From Chelydra serpentina (Eukaryota > Chordata > Testudines > Chelydridae), in NCBI GenBank assembly GCA_037349315.1, contig JBAIAC010000001.1, forward strand, positions 6,800,001 to 6,864,000: a stretch of 64,000 bases of DNA, in the 5' to 3' direction. This document shows positions 31,828 to 45,174 of this stretch, piece by piece. Position 1 is the first letter of the stretch, and each line of letters begins with the position of its first letter. The notes under the pieces are model-generated. The model saw only the letters and a list, made by a program, of their open reading frames with translations. It was not told the DNA's origin and did not search any database. The translations under genes and the position numbers were made by a program.

Positions 31828-32909
31828 TTGCACGGGAAAGCGACTCAAAGCTGAAGCGCATAAGGCCAATGAAGCCACAGTTACAGAGCGCTATCACACC
31901 ATAACTATTGTATTGAAAATAAATGTCTAACACACTGACCTGATGATCCCTCTCCTGATTCCTGGTCAGGAATGCTGGCTTGGGAGTGTTCGAAGGGCAG
32001 CGCAGTCAGGGTGAGGAATAGTTCCTGGCTGTCGGGGAAATCTCCAGGGTGACCACTTTCGATCGCTTCGTCCCCCTGCCCTCCTTCCTCTTCTTCGCCG
32101 TCAGCGAAAACCTCCTCCGATGTGTCCGTAGAATGGACCCCGTCATCGGTGTCCACGGATACTGGCGGGGTAGTTGTTGCCGCACCACCGAGCATGGCGT
32201 GCAGTGCCTCGTAAAATCGGCAAGTCTGAGGCGCTGAGCCGGAGCGTCCGTTGGACTCTTTGGTCTTTTGGTACGCCTGACGTAGCTCCTTGATTTTGAC
32301 GCGGCACTGCGTAGCATCCCAGCTGTACCCTCTCTCCGTCATAGCCTGGGAAATCTTTTAGTAAATTTTGGCATTCCGTCTTTTTGAACGGAGCTCGGCT
32401 AGGATTGATTCATCGCCCCACACAGCGATGAGATCCAAAACCTCACGATCACTCCATGTTGGAGCTCTCTTTCTATTCAGTGATGGCATCGAAACCACCG
32501 CTGTAGAGCTCTGCATCATTGCCAGTGCTGCTGAGCTCGCCACAATGTCCAAAGAGGAAATGGGATTCAAAATGGCCACAGAGGAAAAAGCATTCAAATT
32601 TTCGCGGGGATTTCTCTGAGTGGCAGGTCAGAGCATCCGAGTACACAATACTGCCCTGAGCGTCCACCGAGTGGTGCACTGTGGGATAGCTCCCGGAGCT
32701 ATTAGCGTCGAATTCCGTCCACAGTACCTCGCATTCGACATGCCCATTTCGAATTTGGCGCTACTCCTCTCGTCAGGGTGGAGTACCGAAATCGATTCAA
32801 AGAACCCTTAATGTCGAAATAAACTGCTTCCTAATGTGGACGGGTGAGGGATTAAATCGAGTTAACGCTGATAAATTCGACATAAAGTCCTAGTGTAGAC
32901 CTGGCCTAA

Positions 32910-35900
32910 GACTCTGCTAATTGTATGTTGGTTCTTTTATTTAATAATGCCTACTTTTTAAACTCTAGGTGGAGCTGTTTGTTTTGTAGATATTTGTACT
33001 TTTCAACTGTTCATGCCTCATTTGAAATATTGTAAGGCTATTTTTAGACTATTCTGTAGAATCCCTTCTGTTAGTTAGGGACTTTTCCCCCCACTGTATT
33101 TTATAGTCCTGTTCCCCCAAGTTATTACATGTCCACATGGACAGCATACCATTACCCTTAGTCATGAAAAGCTTCATTTCACAGAGTTTTCACCTGTCAT
33201 TGAGCCTGTGAATCAAGAATAGTAAGGTCACTTTCAAAGCCTAGTTAGACCTATAGCAGTGCATAACTGAGACACAATGTTATGCAGTTTTAAAATAGAT
33301 TGAAGGATTTCCTACCAGTCCAAAATATGTTATTTTAAAAAATGAAATAAACACATTTATTGTTCCCTTTGCATAAAGGAGAACTGTATAAACACAATAT
33401 TTTTCCTTACAGTATCTTGTGATCCTTCTCCTTTATTCATAAAATGAAGCTAAAGTCTTTATAGACATTGTAGTTGTTGCCATAGCAACTTACAGTGACA
33501 GAATAGTTATTCTTTTTCTAAGTGGATTTTTTCAAGCTTGAGTTATAACATTACTCATTTGTAATTATTAATTTCCAAAAAAGGAGTAAAGATTAGCGTA
33601 TGTGGATGGCTAAACTTAGAATTTATTAAAAATTATGACGCCTTGTTAAAATAGGTTAAAAGAATTGACATGCTCCTAAGAAGTAATATCTGATGTAAAC
33701 TTTTAAATAGCAACTACCATTAGTAAATAACAATGGTATTTAAATATTTTTCCTTCCTTTGTAAAGAGGAGTGTGTTGTATTAAGTATAATATTCCCTGT
33801 CCTGGAAGTGATGGATTTTTTTAATAGATAAAAATGATGTAAACTGAATTCACAATTATTTTTAATATTTGAAGTTTTCAGTAAAAATACCAATGACTAT
33901 TAAGAAGAGAGAAAATCAGATATACACATAATACAAACAACACAAGAGTACTTAGGTCAAATTTCAGTATGTGCCCTTATCAAGAGTGTCTAGTTTTTTT
34001 TTTACCTTACAATAACATAAATGGGGAAGGAGGATTCAGGGGAAGATAAGTATGTTTGTTCTCATTCTGTCTTTATTTAGCTAAATATGAGTTAGTCAAC
34101 TTAGATGTCAGGTGTTTGGAGTTCAGGGAAGTATTGGAATGTTGACAGTATTCCATAGATGCATTCCACAAGATGTCAGGTAACAAAGTGGTATTTATCA
34201 TTTTGTTACTTAGAGTAAATCCTTTCTTCCAAAAAATAACAGACTTTTGATACCTTGAAAAACATGCCTTGAAAAGTAGGTATGTTTTTACTGTATTAAC
34301 ATTTTGAATACATTCCCAAACAATAGCCAAAGTAGTCTGAAATAGATCTGAGTTGAAAGCCATTGGTTATGGTTTTTATGAAGTGCCATACTTAAGCCAT
34401 GAATGAGTTCCATCACCATGTGCAAAATATTGAGTAAATAGTTGAAATCTAATCTCCAAATTTACGTAAAATTAGTTTGCCTAAATAAGGCAACATCTCC
34501 GGTATTAATTCGGACTCATATTCCTCAATTGTTTTAGTTGAAGGTGTAAAATAAAGTGAATGGATATTCCAATCTATATTTTGAGGACATTTAGACATTT
34601 TTTCTTAGTTTTAGAAGGGCTATTTTTATCTTGAGCTCAGTCTAAGAACAGACAGACTATGGGAAGAGGACCAGTACTAAGGTATTTTATACACATCAGT
34701 TACGTTTGCTATAGGCCTGAAGGCAGAAATGGGACTTTAAGAGGAATTTGTGTGGACAGGGGACGCACTGAGATGAGTATAGGAAGGTTGTATCTTACAT
34801 AGGGGAGCACATGGATGAAGGCTCAGAGGTGATTGTTGAGAAGTTGATAAATGAGTGAATGAGAGTGGGAATGTAAATAGAATAGAGGGAGCATGAGGGG
34901 TTGGGGGGTAGGGTGGGGGGAGACAAAGCAATTTGAGCTTGACCAGGGAGGATAAATAGGGTAATGTGATAATGGATGGGAAACTACTGGATTCAAACAA
35001 ACAAAACAACAGGCAAGGAAGAAGACTTTAGTGGCTATAATTTATGTGGACTGAAGGGGGGCAAATGTGTGTGTCTAGGAGGTCAGAAAGGAGGACAGTT
35101 CAGTAGTCAAGGTGTGATATAGAAAGGAACAGAATGATAGATTTGGTTCTGAGGATGGAAAGAAAAGGGTGGATTTTGAAGATGTTGAGGAAGAGAATCA
35201 GGGTCTGGAAATAGCCTGGCTGTGTGGGCAAAGGAGAGGGAAGGAGTAAAAATAATTTCCCAATTGTGAGCTTGAATGACAAGGAAGACATCAGTGGCAT
35301 CAACAGAGATGATAGAAAAAGGGGGAGTGGCGATGATAGATGGAGGACGAGGCGGCGCCACAAAAAGAGACGTTAAAGGAATAGTTGGAGAGACAGGAGA
35401 ATCGGGAGAGGAGATATCTTATAAGTTCAGTGAGGATAACATGTCAAAAAGGAAAGGATGATCTATAGTGTCAAATGTAGCAAAGAGGATTTGGCAAAGA
35501 AAAGATTATATCATCTTGTATAAGTACTTTTAAATGACATTTTCAAGCAGATTGTGAGAAGCAATCTTATAATTTTGCAAAACTATATGCAATTGTCTTC
35601 AAAATAGAGTTTACAGGTGTGTGTATCGTTTATCAACGTTATACTTTAAGAAATTGGGAAAATACACCCCAAATGATTTGTTGAACATGTTTGCTGTTTA
35701 CTATACCCGGTGAACCTGCAAACAAGTGAGCATCTTTCTGCTGTATTTTATACCCGAGTCAGAAAGGGATGGACTGAGTTGAAAATAAGAGACAATCTGT
35801 AGTTGAGTGCAGAAGCATACAGGCATGAAAGAGAAGTTGCAAGTTATACTTGGTTTTCAGTTAAAATAATTCCCATATTAATGTCTGCTGTTTATCACAT

Positions 35901-36229
35901 GAAGTATAGGGAATGTGTTCATTGTATTTGCCATTGATACTGAAAACTCATCTAGTTTTTACAGTTTTTATGGGGTAATTAATATTTCCTGTACACACAT
36001 TTTGCATAATGTTATGATTTACCAGCTTGTAGTGCATTGAACTATTATTTCATATTATGTTTCAACTATATCTGGCTTGATAAGGAGTCAACATTCTATA
36101 CTAGCATACAATAGATCTTGTTCCAGAATAACTTGGAAATGCCCATTATATGGGATGAAGGAAGTGATGTTTTTGAAGGAAAAGGAAGGTGGAGGTTGAA
36201 TGCATGGTTTTTAAGATTTCTTCATTTTG
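32910..36229. other. AT-rich intronic sequence
   Basis: No gene or confident repeat. Positions 34740-35480 are G/A-rich, which explains the Pro/Ser/Leu-rich minus-strand frames there. I see no other structure. Confidence 0.45.
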
Positions 36230-37110
36230 GCCCACACACCCCCTTCATGCAGGAAATTTGGGGGCCCCCACATGTGTGCTGGAACCTGGTTAGCAGTGGG
36301 GGGTCCACCGGTGCCAGACCTGTGGCCATGCTCCTCCTCTTTCGCCTGGGTCCCTGCCCCCTGGCCATGCCAAAAGCCAGAGCTGGGCAGTGGTTAGAGC
36401 TGTCCAGGGAGACCAGGCTGCTGTGGGGAGCCCCAGACCCTCCACCTGCTCTGGGTGGAGGCTAAGGTGCCCGAGAGCAGCTCCTGGCCCGTGTCCCCAT
36501 CCCACAGGGCATGCCACTGCCTTGGGACCTAGGGGTGTAGGCTCTGGTTCGGCCTCCTGTCCTCTTCCTGTTGCCTGCAGAAATGCTCTGCAGGGAGAGG
36601 AGGCCCTGCCCCAACCTGGGAGGAATTGGGGAGCCCCGGGAAGGTCACAGGCAGCGAGGAGCCAAGAAGGAAGGGCTCCTCTGGCATAGCTCCTGCTGCT
36701 TACAGGCCCGGCCTCAGTGGCTGCTGCATTCCACGTGGGCTCACTCAGTGCCTGTGTCTGGCTCCCACTACCAGGCTGCTCTGCTGGGTCTCACTGTTGC
36801 CAGGCTGCCCCCACTGCTGGTTGGGCTTTGTCCCCAAGGCAGCAGCCATGTGAGGCACTGTTCCTCCTGTCGCCTTTGGCTCGAGGCTTGCAGTTGGGGG
36901 GGCAATGCCCCCCAACACCCAAACTACATCCATGCCACTGCTGTTTTGTATCTGCCCAAGGCTACTATGCCCATGTTAAAAAGTGGGCAGGCATGGCCCT
37001 CCCTGCCCGCCCCCCCCCCCCCGCCCCCCCGGATCTGGGCTCCCAGGGTGTGGAGGGCTCAAATGTTCTTTGTGCCCAGGGCACCAATAAATCTTAATCC
37101 ACCTCTGCTT
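36230..37110. other. GC-rich block, probably a dispersed repeat
   Basis: About 0.9 kb of markedly higher GC, with sharp edges, in an AT-rich background. It includes a C-run at 37006-37028. Several overlapping frames are open on both strands but show only Pro/Gly/Ala-rich composition, no domain and no splice context. I cannot find terminal repeats, so the type is unknown. It is not a promoter-type CpG island by eye, because CpG is scarce. Confidence 0.4.
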
Positions 37111-37169
37111 TCACGCCCCACCTAAGGACCAGCATTTTTCATCTGAGGATCACAAAGCATTTTATAACA

Positions 37170-37340
37170 AACAGTCTAAATCTGGGTTCTGTTCCAAGCT
37201 CTGCAAGACTTTGGTTCTGTGGTCTTGGGCAAGTGATTTAGCCTTTGTGCTTCAGTTTCCCCAGTTAAAATGGAGATAATGCTTACCTTATAGGGAGGTT
37301 GCAAGAGTTAATTAATTACTTTTGTAAAGTGGTCCTCAGC
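37170..37340 (+). repeat. MIR-like SINE relic
   Basis: The order of motifs (GGGTTCTGTTCCAAGCTCTG, then GGTCTTGGGCAAGTGATTTA, then TCAGTTTCCCCAGTTAAAAT, then GGAGATAATGCTTACCTTAT) follows the MIR core and tail in sense orientation. It is an ancient amniote SINE with no activity. Confidence 0.7.
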
Positions 37341-40300
37341 TGAAAAATGCTGTAGAATTGTGAACTATTGTGTTTTAGTAGTAGTCACCAGCTGACAAAT
37401 AACATCTAGACCACCCCATTTCTATTTCAGAGTTAAAAGCAATTTACTATAAGGCTGAATCAGACTGTTCTGTAAACAATAGATAACGCAGCTGTTCATC
37501 TGGAAACTGGATTTTAAAAAATTCTCAGCTAATTAGAAGGGGTAGATATTTTTTCTTTAATCCACACTGAACATCTTAAGATACTAATTTCAACAGTTAA
37601 TAAATCTCTAAACTCCATTAACTAGTTTAAAGTTGAGAACTCCCTTAAATTTTGAGAATGAAGTATTTATACAAAGCTTTTGATGAACTTCGAGTGGCAG
37701 ATTTACAAGGCACAAATGTCAGTCAGGCTCCTAACTTCCACTGAAAGCCATTTGTGCCTTTGAAAAATCTCCTTTATAGTTGATACATTGCTGGGACCCA
37801 ATGTAATGCTTCTGGGTCATGTTTTCAAAACATTCTGGAACCAGTTTGAAGACGTTCCGTTAGCACTCATACAGTGGGATGTAGACCAGTTCAAGGCCCT
37901 TACTGCTGCTGCTTGCAGGACAAAGATTGTCTCTGAAATATTTTGTGCAACAAATACACCCTTTGCATAAGTAGTAGTGAGCAACAGTTCAGTTTAAAAT
38001 GTTGTTTATAAAGGAGTGATTCTTAACCAAATTTCTACCATAATAGTTGGATTCTGACAGTAGTTAGGTTAGTTCTACTGTTGGAAAAAGACCTGAGAAG
38101 TGTATGTTGCCTCCTTGGGACACGCTATAGATTCTATCTTTGACCAAACTGCATGGGCATCTAAAGTACCACATAAAATGAGCAGCTTTTATTAATGTGA
38201 ACATTCTAAATATGTTTGTCTGATCAAATGTGCATTACTTAGTTGTCTAGATCACTGAGTTACTTGCTGAGAAACCTGTTACATTGATCGAGATATAGGT
38301 ATGAATAAGGTTAAGCACTCACTATATAATATATATCAAAACCAAATATATGGAAATCCTGTCCACAGCCTGCATGTACCAACCTGCAAAGTTTAAAAAA
38401 CATAACAATGAAAAGCAATTAAGTGCTCTTACAGTGTTTCAGAAATATACCTACTTTCCATGTTGCTTTTCTGGTATAAGCTTAATGTTTTCTTTCTGAA
38501 GTCTGTAGGGTTTCTCCCCAAAGATGCAGATTTAGGGATTCTTTGATTTTACCATAACTGCTTGAAGTTAGTCTAGAGTTGGAAACACAGGAAGATTGTG
38601 GTAGCGATGCTGATTCACTATTTGGAGTTCAGCCTGGAAGACACATCAGAAGGAGAGTTTGGGGTCTCTAACTCATTGACCATGATACAGAAAAGAAAGC
38701 AAACAAGGATTCCCACATTCAGATTGGAGTTTCTAGCCAATCCTTGTCTCTGAAGGGCATAAGGGATGAGAATTAGCAAATACTCCAACGTGCTGGAGAG
38801 AGAACCAGTGTCAGTTTCCTGAGGCAACCATGTCCAGATGAGAATTTGATGGTAAAATGTCTATTTAGATGTAGGTGTACCTAAGTAGTACTGCTAACTT
38901 TAAGTTGTTAGGTTGTACGCTCTTGTGTATACTATATAATGTTATTGTTTGACTGTGTTCTGCTCTTGTTTTATAATCCTCCCATGTTTCTTTCACATAG
39001 CTCATGAATAATAAACCTGATTTTTTTGGTGTTCCTGTCCCCTTTGTTGGTATCTGTTGTTTTATATTTCTGCGGACCAGTCATTAAATAGGGAGGGAAC
39101 AAGCCTCCGATGACCACTTCTGAATTCTAAAGGATTAAAGGAGATAATCCTTAGCCAGAGACGTCTTTTTAAATTCCCAGCAGAAAAACAATATTAAAGT
39201 GGAGTTAAAGTTGAGCATAAGGGGAAAAATCACAAGAATGTTATCCTTATTCCAAAAACAAGCATTATGAACCCAGGAGATTCAGAGTTAAGGTTAAATT
39301 GGTATAATTGGTACTGGAGTCCATGCACCTTGTATAAACCAGGTGGAAACTCCTGTCATTCAAAGTTGTTATTATATTTATTATGGATATAGTGACATAG
39401 ATATGCATTTGTCTTTATAGAAATACAGAGATCTTACAATTTAAATACGCAACATACAGACACATGATGAGGGGAGGAAAGTATATGACTTAACATGAGA
39501 CCTTGTTGTATTTGTTCCTCTTTGTATGGATGTATTTAGTCATTTAATCCTTAGACTTTTTACAGATCTGAGGCATTATCTCCAGCAGTGGGGGCATTAT
39601 ATCCCTTCTCTGCGGTAGAGTTACTGCACCTCCTAGGGCTAACAACGGTCAATTTCTTTCTGATACAATCTGTGTTTAATGCCAAGACATTCAGTTTTAC
39701 TGGGTGAATTTTGATTATCTCACTCTGGACAGACTTGATTGTTTTTATATTCCCCCCATAACTCCAATCAGATCAAGAATTCTCACTGGCAGTTGCATAA
39801 GGTTCAGAGATCCTGGAATACTAGAGATGGAAATATCAATGCTTTAATACACACAATCCATTGCAAAGGGGAAAAAACCCTCTGAATCAGTCCATCAATA
39901 TTTAGGTACATATGCAATAATTTTATATTATGTGTCTGAGAAAACATCAATAAATGCAAAAAAGTAAATATTAAATGACTATCCCAGTTTGGAGCTTTTG
40001 TTCAGACTGAAGTGCCAGTCCACAAGGCTTAGAAGTTTCCACATTTTGGTTGTATTGAGAAGTGGATCTCTCATGAGACTAGAAGATTTGTCTAGAAGAG
40101 TGGGAGGGTGCCAAAAATAAAAGTGTGTCACTCCAAACAGCTTTTTGTTGCAGAGGACAAACTGGAATCTTTAGTCTTGGTAGCTGTGTTGTCATAGGAA
40201 AGCCTGCTGATAAAGATTATTTGTAAGGCTTAAAGGATAAAACAAATATAATTCAGAACAGTATATTCCACAACATTTACTTTTAAAAAATCAATAAAGT

Positions 40301-41244
40301 TTGATGTTTAAAAATGTATTTTCTAGTGTAAAGAAGTCAGGCAAAATCACAAAATCAAGGGCATTATTATTTGCCAGAAGAATAGCATGGAATCCCTTAA
40401 CCTTTTATATACATAGCCTTTTGATTGATTAATACTTATGGAGAAATATAAGAAAATGATAAACATTTCTTTCATGATTTCTACAGAGATCTGTAGTTTT
40501 CTAATAGCTGCAAGATGTAACATATTTCGTCTGCTCTTAAGAATGTTTGTTGGATTGCTGGTTGGCATTACCCACTCATGAAGAGTAACATATGGTACAG
40601 TGATTCTTCGTGTTTGTAGATATTTTACCTGAGTAAAAAAATCATTGTTCTTAATTTGAGAGAATTTGCCTCCAAAAATAAGCTTTGTTTTTTTAAATTA
40701 TATTAGTGGCATCTTTTCCGGGATCACAGAGCTGGTTTTGGTTATATATTTTGTATAGAACTTATTGTATGTTGCCAAATTATAGGATGCTTTTTAAACA
40801 ACAAGACTATGAAGTGGTAAAGTATGTTTCATTCCAAAGACAGGTTTCATGATGGACATCATTCCAAAGAGTTACAGTATGTTAAAAATACCTAAGTAGT
40901 CAATATTTAATTTTCATTTAAAAAGCAAAAAAGGCAACGATTGCGTAGATGTGCTGGTCAAGGTAGGCAGCATGAGAATCAAACTCCATTAGTCAATCCC
41001 ATATTTATTGAAAGATTTACCTTATACAGCTTTATGGATTTTGACTCTTCTGGAAATATGTTTCCATAGACATAATAGAAATGTCACCCTCCCAAAACCT
41101 CTTTAAAAAACAAGCAAGCAAACAAATAAAACCCCCGTTCAAGCAAAGAAATCTCGTTTCACAGCAAGGATTTAATGAAGACGGGGACCAATATCTGCAC
41201 CTCATCTCTGCTAAAGAGCTATCTTTAATTAAAGTACTCTGAGT
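37341..41244. other. AT-rich intronic sequence
   Basis: About 3.9 kb with no gene, RNA or classifiable repeat. Short frames (for example 38618-38827 minus and 40347-40568 minus) have no recognisable features. Confidence 0.45.
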
Positions 41245-41313
41245 CAAATCCAAAGCCCACTGAAGTCACTGGAAAGACACTTGTTGTTTTCAACAGGCTT
41301 TGGATCGGGCCCT
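41245..41313. repeat. Short palindromic repeat, diverged copy
   Basis: AAATCCAAAGCCCACTGAAG and CAGGCTTTGGATCGGGCCC form the arms of the same foldback repeat seen at 21801-21875. The spacer is diverged. Confidence 0.5.
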
Positions 41314-41837
41314 GTGGGCCTGAGTTAAACCTCCATCAGCTGATAATAGTTTCCAAGGGACTGTCTGTCAGCTAGGGATTGCTAGAGCACAGCACATTCC
41401 TGCCATGCCCTCTTTCTGTCCCTGATACAGTCCCTAACTGGGTTTGAAAGCAGAGGAAAATGTGGCCAAGGAGCCAGTTATATTGGTCCATATCCAAGTG
41501 AAACAAAGGGAGCAGAATAGGCCAAGGAATCTGAATTCTTTACCTTTTTTCACCAGCGCACAATTACTACATTGTTAACACTGTCAGGCTGGAAATCATA
41601 TATATTGTTTACAGATATTTTCTTGCCTGTGCTACAAATACCATCTTAGGAATATTAAACCTGAAGGATGGTAAAAATCTTACTTGCTGTTCCCACCTTT
41701 ATGATGTTTGTTTACTTTTTATATTTAATTCAACTTCACCAACAGAAACAGGGCAGCCAATTTCACTTATTTTTCTTGGTTTCACTTTCTACTTTATTTT
41801 CATGCATTAGCACTGTGCTACAGGTGACTATCTAAAT

Positions 41838-41876
41838 CATGATATAGAAACATGATATAGAAACATGATATAGAAA
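41838..41876. repeat. 13-bp tandem repeat, three copies
   Basis: CATGATATAGAAA occurs three times in succession without mismatch. Confidence 0.9.
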
Positions 41877-41924
41877 CAAAACAAGACTTTAATTTTTTTA
41901 AAGAGGAAATGAATAAACAGGGAT

Positions 41925-42400
41925 ATGACAGAGGTATATAAAATAATGGATAGTACAGGGAAAATAAATCAGGTGTTCTCAGTTTATCCTTTCTCATAAT
42001 ACAGGAATGTGGGAATAGTCAATCGGATTGAAAGGCAACAAATTAATTGATAGAAGGAAATACTTTTTCACACAATGTTTAATTAATGTGTGGAAATAAG
42101 GGCCACCAGGTATTTTTGAAGCCAAGAGTTTAACAGGATTCAAAACAAGGATTAGACATTTATATGGATAATAAGAACATAACAGTTACATAAGATAGGA
42201 TAAAAATGTACAAGAATTACAACTATTTATGCTTTAGGTCATAAGCAAACCACTATCTGTCTGGTGTTAGGAAGAAACGTCTATGGTTGGTCTATGGTGA
42301 TTTTCTGTAGTATCAAGGCCTGGCCACTGTCGGAGAGAGGATACTGGACTAGAGGAAACTCTATTCTTAGCTGATATGGCAATTTCTGTGTTTCTAAATT
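41925..42400 (+). mobile_element. CR1-family LINE 3' fragment
   Basis: Sense orientation. It begins with remnants of the ORF2 C-terminus (ATGACAGAGGTATATAAAAT) and ends in a 3' UTR with GGCCACTGTCGGAGAGAGGA, TACTGGACTAGA and TATGGCAATTTCTGTGTTTC, the usual CR1 3' landmarks. No frame survives. Confidence 0.65.
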
Positions 42401-43281
42401 TTAACAATTGTTTTCATTGAAAGAAAGCATTTTCATGTAGTGTTTAGTTGTATACAGCTTTTTTTTTAAATACAAATGTTAAATTTGTGTGAAATCTTCT
42501 ACTTCTCTCTTTAACATATTTCTCAGTTCTCTTCAGTTTGGGTCCAGTCCTGCAAGGTACTGAGCTGAGCCATTGGGAGCTAAGGGTCCTTCACAGAGAT
42601 GGACCCTTAATACTGAATCTTGTGACATATTACTAGGATTCATTCCTGATTACCATTTACTACCCAGTTAGCATTTCTCAGAGGGCAGTGCTTTCCAAAT
42701 CCTTGTGCCTTAATCTCTTAATATTAGGACACCATTCTTTTCATATATATTAACTGAAGAAAGCTTTGATTATCTAAATTCTATCCTCCATCAGAGAAAT
42801 ACAGTTCTTCCAGATGGAAAGCTCCATTTTTATGGGGCTCATAATACTCCTTTCATATCCAACAGAAAGGACTGTTGTTTGCTGGGATTTATAAACAGCT
42901 GTAATAAACAAGAGCAAAAGCTGGATTGCTTTAAGGAGGCACTACTGAAAGGAATGTGATGGATTACAACACTTTTCTGAACTTGGGGTAAATAGGCAAC
43001 TGCTTGGGCTGTGAAGGTTGTCATCAAATTCACTTCCTCTCTGGAAATTAAACTCTTTATGCTGCTTTATCAACAGCATCGATCCCCACTTCCACCCTCA
43101 CCCTACCCATACCATCCATGCCGTTCCTTAATCAGCCAGAGGGATTGCTCCTGAGCAATACTGTTAAACTTCAGAGAGAGCAAAACACATGTTGTTTGTC
43201 CCAGACAGGCATTCATGTGTTAAAGTCTGTTTATCATGAAATCCGTTGTCTAAACTAGATATGCTCAGTTTTTTAAAGAGC
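42401..43281. other. intronic sequence, no feature seen
   Basis: AT-rich sequence between a CR1 fragment and a Penelope-like insertion. Nothing is recognised. Confidence 0.4.
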
Positions 43282-43294
43282 TGTATGCAAATAG

Positions 43295-43434
43295 TTTCCC
43301 ACTGCTTGCATCCGATGAAGTGGGTATTCACCCACGAAAGCTTATGCTCCAATATCTCTGTTAGTCTATAAGGTGCCACAGGACCCTTTGTCGCTTCTAC
43401 AGATCCAGACTAACATGGCTACCCCTCTGATACT
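43295..43434 (+). mobile_element. Penelope-like 3' fragment with hammerhead-like core
   Basis: A 140-bp insertion bounded by a perfect 13-bp duplication TGTATGCAAATAG (43282-43294 and 43435-43447). The sequence matches the plus arm at 24826-24959: GATGAAGTGGGTATTCACCC, then ACGAAAGCTTATGCTCC, and the tail to CCCCTCTGATACT. The core reads CCGATGA instead of CTGATGA, which would disable a hammerhead at this copy. Confidence 0.75.
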
Positions 43435-43447
43435 TGTATGCAAATAG

Positions 43448-45174
43448 GGTTCCAGTGAGCCCGTGCAACAAACTGCATTACATTTGGCTGCTTTTCCAGA
43501 TCTCTCTCTTATAGGATGACTTGTCATATTATCATATTATCCCAATGCCCTCAGAAAATCTCAGTAGTAATCCTCACAACATGTTGTGTGAGACCTACTA
43601 GTGGGAGCAAAGCTGATCAAATGCAGTAGTCCTAGTGATCAACTCTGCTAACTCAGTCATTATTATTCCAGTAGTTGTTTCCAGTAGCTTTAATGAACCG
43701 TTTCTCCCTCTCACCTAGGAAAAATACTGAATATTGGCATGAGTGAAATGAGGAAACTCACTGCTCAATATTAAGAGCAAAGTAGTTAGCTTGCTAAGAG
43801 TGTCAGGTCATAAATCAAGGTCTTCTGAAGAAGAGGATCTAGTTCACTTCTACATTAGTCTACCTACTACCCCAGCACATTTTCCTTGTTTAAAGTGCCT
43901 TTGTGATCATTAGCAGAGTGTCACAGAGTGGAAGTCTGGATCCTGCCCTAAGACTAGAAAAATGTATATCTTAAAAAGAATAATACATATTCCTGCTAAA
44001 TAGTAAACACAGATTTGCTTAGCTGGTTATAAAGACAGAGACTCAAATGAACTAGAGAATATAAAAAAAGACTCAAATTCCACCTTGTCAATAGATTCTT
44101 GAAATATTTTCCTTTATTTTTTTAAAGTTCACTTGCCTTCCATATGCTTTTTCTGAAGGATTTAACAGCAAGAGACATGAAGGAAACAGAGATTGAAGAA
44201 CAGTTGTAAGTCTGTAGTTCTTCTAGCTTAATTAAGCTGTCTGATGTAGCTATTTTGGATTTGTGGAAGAACAGAGTGCAGTCCCATCATTACGTAATGG
44301 TCTCTAGCAGATTAATAATTAAATTAATTGTCTGTGTCTCCAGCCCTTTAGGTCACATAATTAATAAATGCTTTAGAGGAATCAGTAGAGGAAAGAGGAA
44401 GGGAATTTAAAAGGGAAAAATGATTGCACAAAATTAAAAATTATTACTAAAAACACAGTGTGGTTTAAATCTAAGTCCCTGCTCAAAGAGTGTAGGAGAG
44501 AGATGCCTTTCTGAGTAAGTTGAGTGATAAAATGATTTATTTCAAATTCCTTTAGAGGAATTTGATTAACTGGTATAAGTGGCTCTTGTATCTATATCAA
44601 GTGAGTGACCCTATAAGGATAGCTCCTCTGGTGTACGCTGACTGCTGGTTTAAACTATTACTGACTGGAATCTAATCTTGCAAACCCTTCTTCTGTGGGT
44701 GCGGGTTTCCAGGATAGTGCCCTTTTCCAATATTTTCAGAATTCAAATGCTGTATCCAAACTTTCCTTAAATAAACTAGCAGTATTAATGGAAAATTATT
44801 CATAAGAACATGATGAATTACATTTTATGATCCAGGTTCTGCTTGCTGACCCATGCATGTGATCTCTTAGACAGACATACAACCCCAGTGGGGCTCTCAA
44901 CAGGCTCAAGTGGCTGCCTGCAAAGATCAATGTCCGGGCCCACATTTGTAAATACAGAAAGAGTATTTTTGACTCTATTTATTTACTGTACTTTTTGAGC
45001 ACAAATATAATTTATGTTTGGTTTTTTTATTTAAAATTTTAATGGTGCTCGGTTTGATTCTTAGAACCACAGAAATATTTTGTATATTTATATTTTCTTT
45101 GAAACAGATTGCTAAGGAATATTTTTGTAAATATCTGATATTTAAATCCCTTTTGCAAACATTAATTCAAGTTC
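43448..45174. other. AT-rich intronic sequence
   Basis: No gene, RNA gene or classifiable repeat was seen. Confidence 0.4.

Larger units (their letters stand above)
29900..32519 (-). pseudogene. Harbinger Myb/SANT-like partner protein, two exons, two nonsense codons
   Basis: Exon 1 runs from ATG 32519 to 31940 and exon 2 from 30333 to 29900, with intron 31939-30334 (GT donor, pyrimidine-rich TAG acceptor, phase kept). Exon 1 encodes the trihelix/Myb-like domain: RAPTWSDREVLDLIAVW, ELRSKRRNAKIY, then TQCRVKIKELRQAYQKTKES and CRFYEALHAML. An acidic linker follows (FADGEEEEGG). Exon 2 encodes a basic patch (RRRKKRTRDDMF) and an Arg/Glu/Gln-rich coiled coil (AAREREQRAEAREDRWRQED, then TDTLRRLVDVL). 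Such proteins bring the transposase to the nucleus and the DNA ends. TAA at 32358-32360 cuts the Myb domain, and TGA at about 30281-30283 cuts exon 2. A poly(A) signal AATAAA lies at 29821-29816. Confidence 0.82.
27468..32906 (+). mobile_element. PIF/Harbinger DNA transposon, complete (copy 1)
   Basis: A 5439-bp element flanked by TAA (27465-27467 and 32907-32909). The left end is GGGTATGTCTACACTA and the right end, inverted, is GGCCAGGTCTACACTA. It carries the two genes typical of vertebrate Harbinger elements in convergent orientation: a DDE transposase (plus) and a Myb/SANT-like DNA-binding protein (minus). In the partner gene's intron lie a 77-bp minisatellite and an unassigned ORF. A second copy begins at 62128 and is about 99% identical over the shared 1.87 kb, judged by eye. 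Confidence 0.93.

Noticed and set aside
36118..37125. Several overlapping frames in the GC-rich block, considered as a nested host gene
   Set aside because: No domain, no splice or poly(A) logic, and Pro/Gly/Ala composition expected from GC-rich noncoding repeat.
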